Below are positions 7,022 to 13,952 of a DNA stretch of 16,874 nt, piece by piece. The DNA comes from WFZT01 sp964571845. GTDB lineage: Bacteria > Hydrothermota > Hydrothermia > B15-G9 > WFZT01. Positions within the stretch are counted from its first letter, which is position 1; the number at the start of each line of letters is the position of its first letter. The stretch spans positions 1 through 16,874 of the forward strand of contig CAZNDM010000034.1 of NCBI GenBank assembly GCA_964571845.1. Reading direction: 5' to 3'. The translations under genes were made by a program, and so were the position numbers. The notes below the pieces were generated by a model that was given only the letters and a program-made list of their open reading frames with translations, was not told where the DNA came from and did no database searches.

Positions 7022-7798
7022 TCAAAAGGAACCGAGCACAGATTTTGCGCCTTTTCCAAAGGATACGAGATCAGCAGTTACAACGACTCTGCCATGATCT
7101 CTAACAACATATCTCACGACACCACCTGGAACACCTTCGTCAATCCACCATTCAACGGAGCCATTACCAGAGATTGAGCCGTATCTGACATGTTTTGCTC
7201 TGAATGTGCCAGCCGGGACGCGGACAGTTTCCACACCAACTGTAGCTCCTTCAATGGATTCTTTCGTCAGTTTTACAGGTTTCCCTACATAACTCCCCTG
7301 GGTAACAGGGAGTTCCTGTGGTTCTCTGTCGTCAAATTTCCCTCTGAGCCTTTTGAGTTCACCAAGGTCGTGCGTAAATAATGCTTCATAGACGAGGCTT
7401 TCGCCGGGATTTCTGGCAGGGATATAGGAGACTCGCCACCATTCCAGGCCTTCGGGTGTCCTTTTGAGAAATGCGATTTCAAGGGTGTATGAAGAGCCGT
7501 CTTCTGTGGTTACGATAAATTTCACCCATTCACCAGGCTGGAAGTCTTTGCTCCAGATCCAGTAACCGCCAACACCGAGTGAGTAAGAAAAGACAATGGG
7601 TGCCATTTGAGTGAGCATGGCGCCCCCCATCATTGGTGGTGTCTGTGGTGCAGGTTGACTTTGAGGTTGTGTCTGTGTGCCTGGTTTTATGACGATCCCG
7701 GGTAGCTGGGGTTTTATGACGACCTTAGGGGTGATTTTTTTCTTCACGCACGAGGTTGTTAGTGCGAGTATTATGATCGGTATAAGCCTTTTCATCAT
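7022..7798 (-). CDS. Predicted lipoprotein, function unknown
   Basis: The 258-residue protein has a short hydrophobic signal and a lipobox-like ALTTSC with Cys17. A Pro/Gln-rich linker (about 33-60) follows. A globular part has a WIWSKDFQPGEWVKFIV start and a C-terminal segment (about 185-245) with VRVPAGTFRAKHVRY, SVEWWIDEGVPGGVVRYVV. The VPAGTF...WW...VPGGVV pattern recurs in secreted beta-barrel-like domains of unknown function (DUF3108-like). No catalytic residues are recognisable. Two adjacent ATGs (7798 and 7795) are possible; AAAAGGAGG ends 4 bases before the first and 7 before the second, and other genes here use about 6. No promoter is visible directly upstream, so it is probably transcribed from the promoter of the neighbouring lipoprotein, through the hairpin at 7839-7873. 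Confidence 0.75.
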   Translation of the reverse strand: MMKRLIPIIILALTTSCVKKKITPKVVIKPQLPGIVIKPGTQTQPQSQPAPQTPPMMGGAMLTQMAPIVFSYSLGVGGYWIWSKDFQPGEWVKFIVTTEDGSSYTLEIAFLKRTPEGLEWWRVSYIPARNPGESLVYEALFTHDLGELKRLRGKFDDREPQELPVTQGSYVGKPVKLTKESIEGATVGVETVRVPAGTFRAKHVRYGSISGNGSVEWWIDEGVPGGVVRYVVRDHGRVVVTADLVSFGKGAKSVLGSF

Positions 7799-7838
7799 TT
7801 AGCCTCCTTTTATGGGGATTGGAAGGTGGGGTAGGTGA

Positions 7839-7873
7839 GGGGGGCGCCGAAGGCTTCGCCTTCGGCGCCCCCT
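7839..7873 (-). terminator. GC-rich hairpin between two lipoprotein genes (terminator-like, no U-tract)
   Basis: On the plus strand, GGGGGCGCCGAAGGC (7840-7854) and GCCTTCGGCGCCCCC (7858-7872) form a perfect 15-bp stem with a TTC loop, plus a G-T pair outside it. On the minus strand it starts about 10 bases after the stop of the 7884-8657 gene and has a GAA loop like the terminator at 5939-5969. It is followed by TCACCTACCCC rather than a T-run; the A/T run lies on the gene side. It may attenuate transcription or stabilise the upstream mRNA end. Confidence 0.6.
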
Positions 7874-7883
7874 AAAAAATCCT

Positions 7884-8657
7884 TCACTTTGCCGCATTAC
7901 CTACTCTCTTGTATCCCTCGAGTAACTGCAGTGCTCCACTTAATGTCACTGAATGCTCCGTTGTGTTGACTGAGACTACCTTTATCTTTCCATAGTAAAC
8001 CTGTCTGCTTGATGTGATGACCTTTACCGCGTAAACTGCGTTAACTGTCGCCGGTACTTCACCCGTGGTAGGCTCCACAGGTATGGAATCGAGATCCTCA
8101 TACCTTGCATTTACGAGCGCAAAGTATGTGGTATCCGGAGAGTTTGGACAGGATGAAGTGGACTGCTGGATCCCCTTAATGAGTCCATTGACATAAAACA
8201 TGTCAACCACATCGCAGTGACCTGTGAGGGGATAAACGAGAAGATTTCCATTCTCATCCCACCCCGCGCCTGATGGATGCGCAGTATCAGAGTATGTGAT
8301 AGCGTCATACATCACAACATTGTCAGTTTGAACCGGACGAAGATCCACTGAATTGGTTGGATCACTGAGCAGATCGTCTTTGTATGCCCTGACAGAGTAA
8401 ATGTCGTTTACGGTCACGATGATGGTTGTACTGTCCTTGTCGTCAATGGTATCCACCGCAACATTTCCACGGTAAACATAGTATCCATCAGCATCGTCAA
8501 CCACATCCCACTGGAGCTGAACAGCGTAGCCGTTGTTTACCACCGTAGCTGTGAGTGTCCCGGGTGACTGGAGATACTCGTTCTCCTCGGTTGTTGTGCA
8601 GGCTCCCAAAACGAGCAATCCGGTTACCAATAATCCTGTGTAAAGGATTTTCCTCAT
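7884..8657 (-). CDS. Predicted lipoprotein with fibronectin type III-like domain
   Basis: The 257-residue protein has a signal peptide ending in the lipobox LVLGAC, with the acylated Cys20. Residues 30-105 look like a fibronectin type III module (PGTLTATVVNNGYAVQLQWD...ADGYYVYRG...YSVRAY). The remaining 150 residues are a beta-rich region I do not recognise. It contains two cysteines (in GHCDV and SSCPN) that could form a disulfide in the periplasm or outside. It is probably tethered to the inner or outer membrane. The ATG is preceded by AAAAGGAGG with a 6-base spacing and by a good promoter at 8688-8716. It begins a two-lipoprotein unit with the gene at 7022-7798. Confidence 0.8.
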   Translation of the reverse strand: MRKILYTGLLVTGLLVLGACTTTEENEYLQSPGTLTATVVNNGYAVQLQWDVVDDADGYYVYRGNVAVDTIDDKDSTTIIVTVNDIYSVRAYKDDLLSDPTNSVDLRPVQTDNVVMYDAITYSDTAHPSGAGWDENGNLLVYPLTGHCDVVDMFYVNGLIKGIQQSTSSCPNSPDTTYFALVNARYEDLDSIPVEPTTGEVPATVNAVYAVKVITSSRQVYYGKIKVVSVNTTEHSVTLSGALQLLEGYKRVGNAAK

Positions 8658-8687
8658 TTTTAACCTCCTTTTGGTTTATGTGTTCGA

Positions 8688-8716
8688 ATAATAACCGTGA
8701 GAAGCGAAACCATCAA
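8688..8716 (-). promoter_or_regulatory. Sigma70-like promoter for the lipoprotein unit
   Basis: On the minus strand, TTGATG (8716-8711), a 17-base spacer and TATTAT (8693-8688) lie just after the truA stop and predict a start near 8681. The leader would be about 24 bases and would carry the strong ribosome site. This separates the lipoproteins from the purL-truA run. Confidence 0.65.
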
Positions 8717-8722
8717 GTACGC

Positions 8723-9460
8723 TCAGTAGTTGACCTTTACAAGGGTTAAACCTTCAGCAGGTGCAATCCAGAAAATTTTTGGTCTTATTCCGTTAAGTGC
8801 ATTTCTAAAAACTTCCTCGCTCTCCCTTCCACAGGCGATTGATACTGTAAATCCAACCAGTATTCTGACCATTTTGTAAAAAAATCTGTCCCCTTCAATT
8901 TCAAAATGAACTTCGTCACTTCTCTGAATCACATCGGCGCGCAGGATTTTCGACTTCACATTTTCTCTCGGATCACCAATCAAAAGGCCGGAAAAGTCAA
9001 ATTCTCCAACAAGAGATTTGAAAATCTTTGTGGCTATTTCGAATGAAAAGTTTTCAACTCCATCCCACACATACTTCCGCCTTATGGGAGATTTTTTGTC
9101 AGGAATGATCCTGTAGCGGTAAATTTTGGATTTTGCGTTGAACCGTGCGTTGAACTTAACAGGCATTTCAGAAACATCGTGGATGTAGATGTCATCAGGA
9201 AGGAGTGCATTCAGTGCTTTCTTGAGCTCCATAGGAGAAAATTTCGTTTCTTCCACATGCAGACTTGCCACCTGTCCTTCTGCGTGAACCCCTCTGTCTG
9301 TCCTTGACGCACCGATGATCCTGAATTTTCCGGGAATGAGTTGGGAGACGGCTTTTTTGAGCTCTCCCTGAACGGTTCTCACATCAGGTTGAATCTGCCA
9401 GCCCCAGAAGCCGCTGCCGTCGTATTCAATTGTCAGTTTGAAGGTCTTTGCCACTCTCAC
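8723..9460 (-). CDS. truA: tRNA pseudouridine(38-40) synthase TruA
   Basis: TruA isomerises uridines 38, 39 and 40 in the anticodon arm of many tRNAs to pseudouridine. The protein has the family start FKLTIEYDGSGFWGWQIQP, then GASRTDRGVHAEGQVAS with the catalytic Asp55 (numbered from the start chosen here), KIYRYRI, and DRFFYKMVRILVG near the C-terminus. Its length of about 245 residues is normal. The start is a choice. GTG at 9460 has AAAGGA 8 bases upstream and gives an N-terminus close to relatives. GTG at 9487 would add nine residues (254 in total) but has its purine run directly against the start codon. Either way the gene overlaps the end of the butyrate kinase gene (35 or 62 bases), which suggests translational coupling at the end of the purL-truA run. 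Confidence 0.92.
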   Translation of the reverse strand: MRVAKTFKLTIEYDGSGFWGWQIQPDVRTVQGELKKAVSQLIPGKFRIIGASRTDRGVHAEGQVASLHVEETKFSPMELKKALNALLPDDIYIHDVSEMPVKFNARFNAKSKIYRYRIIPDKKSPIRRKYVWDGVENFSFEIATKIFKSLVGEFDFSGLLIGDPRENVKSKILRADVIQRSDEVHFEIEGDRFFYKMVRILVGFTVSIACGRESEEVFRNALNGIRPKIFWIAPAEGLTLVKVNY

Positions 9461-10532
9461 CGGGGTATTCCTTTGCCACCTCTTCACCCCTTAAGACCCG
9501 GAGAGCGCCAGCTGCAAGAGCTATCATCTCATTTTCACCAGGATAGACCCTGATGGGGGCGATCCAGGAAATGTACTCTTTCAGTGTATCGACAAGCATC
9601 TCAGAGTGAGCCATGCCGCCTGTGATAATGATGTAGTCAACCCTGCCCTGAAGCGCTGCTGCCATTGCCCCAATTTCCTTGGCAATCTGGTAAATCATTG
9701 CTCTGTAAACAAGTTCTGCGTACTTGCCTCCTCTTGCAATTCTTCTTTCAACCTCTGCAAGGTCGTCTGTGCCGAGGTAGTCCATAAGACCGCCCTCTTT
9801 AACCGCCTTTTTCATGAGGGTTTTGAAGTCGTACCTGCCTGAAAATGCGAGCTCAATCAAGCCGGTCGTGGGGAGAGAACCGGTCCTCTGGGGTGAGAAG
9901 GGTCCACCGTCATTGGCGTTATTGACATCAAACATTCTTCCGTCCCTGTGCGGGGATATGGAGATACCGGTGCCAAGATGGGCTACGATCAGCCTGAGTT
10001 TCTCGTAAGGAATGCCCACCTCTTTTGCAAGTTTTTTGGCGACATATTTGGTGTTTAATGCGTGCGAAAGGCTCTTTCTGGGGAGTTCTTTTAGACCAGA
10101 TAACCTTGAAGTATCGTCAAATTCATCCACGCTGACGGGATCGACAAAAAAGCCGGGGACATTGGTGTTTTTTATGAGTTCGTAAGCGATCAGCACACCG
10201 AGATTGGAGGCGTGGTCAGTTTGTACTTTGCCATTCCTTACATCGTTTATAAGGTTTTCCGTTATTCTGTATGTGCCGGATTCAAGGGGGAGGAATGCGC
10301 CACCCCGTGAGACTACTGCGTCGAGATCAGTTACTTTAAAGCCTGATTCGGAGAGGAAATCTCTCACGAGCTCTGTCCTGTAAGGAAGCTGGTCGAGGGT
10401 GGTTTCAAACCTTGATAGGTCTTCAGGAGAGTGACGGATGTTCTTTGATCTGATCTCGTTTTCGTTCTCAAAGATTGCGACTTTGGTGGAGCCACCGCCA
10501 GGATTTATGATGAAGAGTCTGTAGGTTTTCAT
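9426..10532 (-). CDS. buk: Butyrate kinase
   Basis: The 368-residue protein is an acetate/butyrate kinase family member (EC 2.7.2.7 type) that interconverts butyrate (or a branched-chain acid) plus ATP with the acyl phosphate. Visible motifs are the N-terminal phosphate loop INPGGGSTK (9-17), VVSRGGAFLPLESGTYRI, SLSHALNTKYVAKKLA, IVAHLGTGISISPHRDGRMFDVNNANDGGPFSPQRTG, DYIIITGGMAHSE and the C-terminal YPGENEMIALAAGALRVLRG. These distinguish butyrate kinases from acetate kinases. Its usual partner, phosphate butyryltransferase, is not in the window. The start overlaps the ridA stop as ATGA (10529-10532). Together with the overlap into truA, this points to one transcript. Substrate range cannot be told from sequence. 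Confidence 0.9.
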   Translation of the reverse strand: MKTYRLFIINPGGGSTKVAIFENENEIRSKNIRHSPEDLSRFETTLDQLPYRTELVRDFLSESGFKVTDLDAVVSRGGAFLPLESGTYRITENLINDVRNGKVQTDHASNLGVLIAYELIKNTNVPGFFVDPVSVDEFDDTSRLSGLKELPRKSLSHALNTKYVAKKLAKEVGIPYEKLRLIVAHLGTGISISPHRDGRMFDVNNANDGGPFSPQRTGSLPTTGLIELAFSGRYDFKTLMKKAVKEGGLMDYLGTDDLAEVERRIARGGKYAELVYRAMIYQIAKEIGAMAAALQGRVDYIIITGGMAHSEMLVDTLKEYISWIAPIRVYPGENEMIALAAGALRVLRGEEVAKEYPGESGKDLQTDN

Positions 10533-10900
10533 TTTTTAGCAATGACCTCGATCTCAACGAGAGCACCCTTCGGCAGGGTTTTGACTGCAACGGTGGATCT
10601 TGCTGGATACGGGGGGTTGAAGTAGCTGCCGTAAATGCTGTTTACAGTTTGAAAATCGTCCATGTTTGCAAGGAAAATGGTGGTTTTGACCACATTTGAC
10701 AGGTCAAGTCCGGCAGCCTGGAGGACCGCTTTGATGTTTTCCATGACCTGTTTTGTCTGATTCTCAATACCTTCAACGAGTTGTCCGGTTTTCGGGTCGA
10801 TTCCAATCTGCCCGGCGAGGAAGATGAAGTCCCCCGTATCAATTGCCTGAGAATACGGGCCAATTGCTCCAGGAGCCCTGTCTGTTTTGATCTCTTTCAT
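10529..10900 (-). CDS. ridA: RidA family 2-iminobutanoate/2-iminopropanoate deaminase
   Basis: The 123 residues match the full length of RidA/YjgF/YabJ proteins, small trimers that hydrolyse reactive enamine/imine products of PLP enzymes such as threonine dehydratase. Conserved elements are APGAIGPYSQAI (9-20), FLAGQIGIDPKTG, VVKTTIFLANMDDF and PPYPARSTVAV, with Arg101 expected to bind the substrate carboxylate. EIEVIA supplies the conserved Glu116. These mark it as the archetypal, probably active subgroup. AAAGGAGG precedes the ATG by 6 bases, and the gene overlaps buk by 4 bases. It follows purH after 82 bases. In Bacillus subtilis the homologue YabJ is needed for adenine-dependent repression of purine genes, so its place next to purH may be meaningful, though this is only an inference. 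Confidence 0.94.
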   Translation of the reverse strand: MKEIKTDRAPGAIGPYSQAIDTGDFIFLAGQIGIDPKTGQLVEGIENQTKQVMENIKAVLQAAGLDLSNVVKTTIFLANMDDFQTVNSIYGSYFNPPYPARSTVAVKTLPKGALVEIEVIAKK

Positions 10901-10982
10901 GGTTGACCTCCTTTTAATTGAGTTTAAGGCAAATCCACAAGCTCTACAAGGCAGGTTGTTTCAAACGCCAGGCGCCTCCGTT

Positions 10983-12509
10983 TCAGTGTTTGAAGTGTCT
11001 CATGTGGGTGAATATCATGGTGATACCGTGCTTTCTGGCTGCTTCAATAACTTCCTGATCTCTTACAGATCCACCGGGCTGGATAACAGCCTTTATACCT
11101 GCTTTTGCAGCAAGCTCTATAGAATCAGGGAACGGGAAGAATGCATCCGAGGCAAGAACAGCGCCTCTGGCTTCTTCTCCGGCGTTTTTGAGAGCAATTT
11201 CAACTGCCTGCACCCGATTCATCTGTCCTGCGCCTATGCCTATTGTCTTCAGGTTCTTTGAGACCACTATGGCGTTTGACTTTACATGTTTTACCACCTT
11301 GAACGCAAATAGGAGCTCTTCAAGGGTGGTATTGTCTGGATCTCCTGTTACAACTTCAAGTTTTTCCCGTTCAATGAGAATCTTATCTCTCTCCTGCAGG
11401 AGCACGCCACCGGGGACGGATTTAAATTCAATATTTTCTTCGTCAACCTCAAGGTACTTTATGATCCTGCGGTTTTTCTTTTTCTTGAGGATTTCAAGTG
11501 CCGGATCTGTAAACGATGGGGCGGCGACGATTTCGAGGAAGTGCTCGTTGAGTTTTTCAGCAAGCTCATCGTCAACTTCCCTGTTCAGGATCACGATACC
11601 ACCAAAGGCTGAGACAGGATCAGCATCAAGTGCCTCAACATAGGCGTCGAAAATTGTGGCTCGCGAGGAAACACCACAGGGATTTGTATGTTTTAATATC
11701 ACTGCTGTAGGTTCGTTGAACTCCTGGATCAGGCTGTAGCCGGCGAAGAAATCCACGATGTTGTTGTATGAGAGCTCTTTTCCCCAGATTTTTTCGATTT
11801 TATCAAGGATGTAGCCCGTCTGGACATTGCGGTACAGAGCTGCTTTTTGATGGGGATTTTCCCCGTATCTTAGAGGTAACTCAAGTCTTGCTGCATTGAT
11901 GAAATACTCGGGGATTCCGTGGTCCATGAAAAGTCCCCAGAGTGTGTTGTAAACGATGCTGTCATAAACAGCAGTCGTGGCAAATGCTTTGACAGCCAGC
12001 TTTTTCCTCAATTCTTCTGATACACTTCCGTTTTCTTTTATTTCCTCGAGAACATCGGGTATGTCATCCTCGTCAACAAGTACTGTTACAGATTTAAAGT
12101 TTTTTGCGGATGCTCTAACCAGTGAGGGACCACCAATGTCGATGTTTTCTATTATGTCCTCTATGGTTGCATCATGACTTTTGACCACCTCTTCAAAGGG
12201 GTAGAAGCTGACGAAAACGAGATCAACGGGTAAGGCATTCACCTTTTCAAGGTCCCTCTGATGCTCGCTTTTTGATCTGTCAAAAAGTATGCCTGCAAAT
12301 ATAGCTGGATGCAGGGTTTTGACCCTGCCGTTCATAATTGATGGAAATCCTGTTACATCTTCTACGAGTTTTACTTTTATCCCGTGCCTTTTAAGAAATT
12401 CCGCCGTGCCACCTGTGGACAGGATTTCCCATCCAAGGTTTTCGAGTTCCCTTGCAAAATTTGCAACTCTTGGAGTTTTTTTGCTCACTGATATGAGTGC
12501 CCGTTTCAT
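10983..12509 (-). CDS. purH: Bifunctional AICAR transformylase/IMP cyclohydrolase PurH
   Basis: PurH carries out the last two steps of IMP synthesis: it formylates AICAR with 10-formyl-tetrahydrofolate and then closes the ring. The 508-residue length is standard. The N-terminal cyclohydrolase (MGS-like) domain shows RALISVSKK, STGGTAEFL and GRVKTLHPAI with Lys64. The transformylase domain shows ELPLRYGENPHQKA, LKHTNPCGVSS with the catalytic pair Lys273-His274, DPVSAFGGIV, and the C-terminal FFPFPDSIELAAKAGI, QPGGSVRDQEVIEAA, FTHMRHFKH. The ATG is 3 bases after the DUF1844 gene, whose last codons carry its ribosome site (AAGGAGTGAGAG). An 82-base gap follows before ridA, with no clear terminator in it. 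Confidence 0.97.
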   Translation of the reverse strand: MKRALISVSKKTPRVANFARELENLGWEILSTGGTAEFLKRHGIKVKLVEDVTGFPSIMNGRVKTLHPAIFAGILFDRSKSEHQRDLEKVNALPVDLVFVSFYPFEEVVKSHDATIEDIIENIDIGGPSLVRASAKNFKSVTVLVDEDDIPDVLEEIKENGSVSEELRKKLAVKAFATTAVYDSIVYNTLWGLFMDHGIPEYFINAARLELPLRYGENPHQKAALYRNVQTGYILDKIEKIWGKELSYNNIVDFFAGYSLIQEFNEPTAVILKHTNPCGVSSRATIFDAYVEALDADPVSAFGGIVILNREVDDELAEKLNEHFLEIVAAPSFTDPALEILKKKKNRRIIKYLEVDEENIEFKSVPGGVLLQERDKILIEREKLEVVTGDPDNTTLEELLFAFKVVKHVKSNAIVVSKNLKTIGIGAGQMNRVQAVEIALKNAGEEARGAVLASDAFFPFPDSIELAAKAGIKAVIQPGGSVRDQEVIEAARKHGITMIFTHMRHFKH

Positions 12510-12512
12510 CTC

Positions 12513-12782
12513 TCACTCCTTTTGTTTAACAAAGTTTAGCCGGAGATTCGTCAGTTCCAGCTCTATGTTGCGCCTCTCGTCGTCATTGAGGCGGTCCTTT
12601 ATCAATGGATAGATGACTTCAATTGAGTCTATGGCGAGTTTTGCCTGGTCAAGGTCTCTTTTCATCTCCCCTGTCTCCGGATGTGAAATCAAACCAAGGT
12701 AAGACCAGGCTTTTGAAATCAGCTGAACAAGCGTAAGTGCAAGTAAATCGTCAACTTTTAACTCTTCCTTGGGCTTATCCAT
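12513..12782 (-). CDS. DUF1844 family protein
   Basis: The small 89-residue soluble protein is helix-rich and has the DUF1844 pattern: DLLALTLVQLISKAWSYLGLISHPETGEMKRDLDQAKLAIDSIEVIYPLI, then an acidic helix DDERRNIELELTNLRLNFV. The family function is not known. The GLIxxPETGxxxxDLxQAKxxID core is the diagnostic stretch. The start codon lies inside the end of the MFS gene (25-base overlap) with GGGAGG 6 bases upstream, and purH begins 3 bases after its stop. Tight coupling between a transporter and purH is clear, but gives no specific role. Confidence 0.85.
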   Translation of the reverse strand: MDKPKEELKVDDLLALTLVQLISKAWSYLGLISHPETGEMKRDLDQAKLAIDSIEVIYPLIKDRLNDDERRNIELELTNLRLNFVKQKE

Positions 12783-13948
12783 GATCCACCTCCCAGAAGA
12801 AGGATGAAAGAAAGTATAGCAAGAGAACCACCGAAATAAAAAGTGGCATCCGGTGAGATCTTTTTCCAGAGGATACCAGCGATGAAGTTGGCTGGTAACA
12901 GGGACAATCCAACTGCCATGTGATAGACGCCGTATGCGGTCCCTCTCAGACCGGGATCTTCAACGAGATCAGTTACAAAAGCCCGGGAGCTCCCTTCGTA
13001 AAAGCCATAGAAGACACCGTAAAGTACGAAAATCCCGGCAACATGAAGGGAAGTTCTGATCCCTGTTATTGAGAAATAGGTGATGCTGTAAAGCAGGAAT
13101 GCAACGAGTAGTGTGTTTTTCCGCCCTATCCTGTCCGAAATAATACCCGCAGGTGTCGAAACCGCCGAGTAAACTATGTTGAATAGCATGTATAACAACA
13201 TGATTGATCTGACAGAGATACCCCTTTCTTTCACCATGAGCAGAATGAATGTGTCAGAGGAGTTGCCAAGTGAAAAGATGATCATGATAACGAGGAAGAC
13301 CCAGAACCTGAGGGGCAGCAGGGTGTAATTTTTCAGTAACCCTCTGCTTGACTGGATGTGTGTCCCTGCCGTTTCCCTAACCTTGAAGAGAATTGATACT
13401 GCGATGATACCGGGAATAATGGAAAGAATAAAAATCAATCTGTAGGCCCTTGCAACACCAAACGAAGGGATCAGGATCGAGAGAAGGAGGAAGGCTGTAA
13501 GGGGCCCGGCGACGGCTCCAAGTGTGTCCATTGATCGGTGAAAGCCAAAAGCCCTTCCCCTGTCCTCAGGCGGAATGGATTCCGAAATCAGAGCGTCTCT
13601 TGGAGAGGTCCTGATCCCTTTTCCCATTCTATCAGCGAACCTTGCGATCAGCACATGGTGCCATGTTGAAGCTATACCAATAAAAGGTTTTGCCAGAGCA
13701 GAGAGCGTATATCCTGCAATTACCAGCGGTTTCCTTTTAGAAAACTTATCGGAAAGTGTACCCGATACGGCTTTTAAAACGCTCGCCGTTGCCTCTGCAA
13801 CTCCCTCGATCATTCCGAGTATTTCAGCGCCAACACCGAGAACCGTCGTCAAAAAAGCAGGTATCAACGGATAGATCATTTCAGTCGAAAAGTCTGTGAA
13901 AAAACTCACAAGACCCAGAAACAGAACATTTCTTGGCAGTTTCTTCAT
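12758..13948 (-). CDS. Major facilitator superfamily transporter
   Basis: The 396-residue inner-membrane protein has about twelve hydrophobic segments and a central charged loop near residues 185-205. The MFS motif between helices 2 and 3 is present (GTLSDKFSKRKPLVIAGY, about 63-80). So is the RFADRMGKGIRTSPRDALISE stretch (103-123), seen in a distinct group of MFS proteins of unknown substrate, followed by RGRAFGFHRSMDTLGAVAGP. Helix 1 begins FFTDFSTEMIYPLIPAFL, also usual for that group. The gene starts 4 bases after purL and overlaps the DUF1844 gene. The context might hint at a nucleobase or drug exporter, but the sequence does not establish a substrate. Confidence 0.88.
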   Translation of the reverse strand: MKKLPRNVLFLGLVSFFTDFSTEMIYPLIPAFLTTVLGVGAEILGMIEGVAEATASVLKAVSGTLSDKFSKRKPLVIAGYTLSALAKPFIGIASTWHHVLIARFADRMGKGIRTSPRDALISESIPPEDRGRAFGFHRSMDTLGAVAGPLTAFLLLSILIPSFGVARAYRLIFILSIIPGIIAVSILFKVRETAGTHIQSSRGLLKNYTLLPLRFWVFLVIMIIFSLGNSSDTFILLMVKERGISVRSIMLLYMLFNIVYSAVSTPAGIISDRIGRKNTLLVAFLLYSITYFSITGIRTSLHVAGIFVLYGVFYGFYEGSSRAFVTDLVEDPGLRGTAYGVYHMAVGLSLLPANFIAGILWKKISPDATFYFGGSLAILSFILLLGGGSWISPRKS

Positions 13949-13952
13949 CGCC

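Noticed and set aside
6950..7100. A simple frameshift ending the GH26-like protein early
   Set aside because: No continuation of the fold is present in the other plus frames, because the downstream DNA is the antisense of a lipoprotein gene. The missing segment is found at the front of the same frame instead.
5939..7873. A mobile element bounded by the similar GC-rich hairpins at 5939-5969 and 7839-7873
   Set aside because: Only the GGGGGCGCC outer stem is shared, no target duplication or transposase is seen, and each hairpin sits just after a stop codon as a terminator would.
10901..10982. Separate promoter for ridA in the gap after purH
   Set aside because: The best box pair (TTGTAG, 17 bases, TAAACT on the minus strand) is too weak to claim, although the gap leaves room for one.
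10887..11261. Plus-strand open frame over ridA/purH (also 11188-11643, 13896-14306 and 14865-15320)
   Set aside because: These are shadows of strongly supported minus-strand genes and have no family features.
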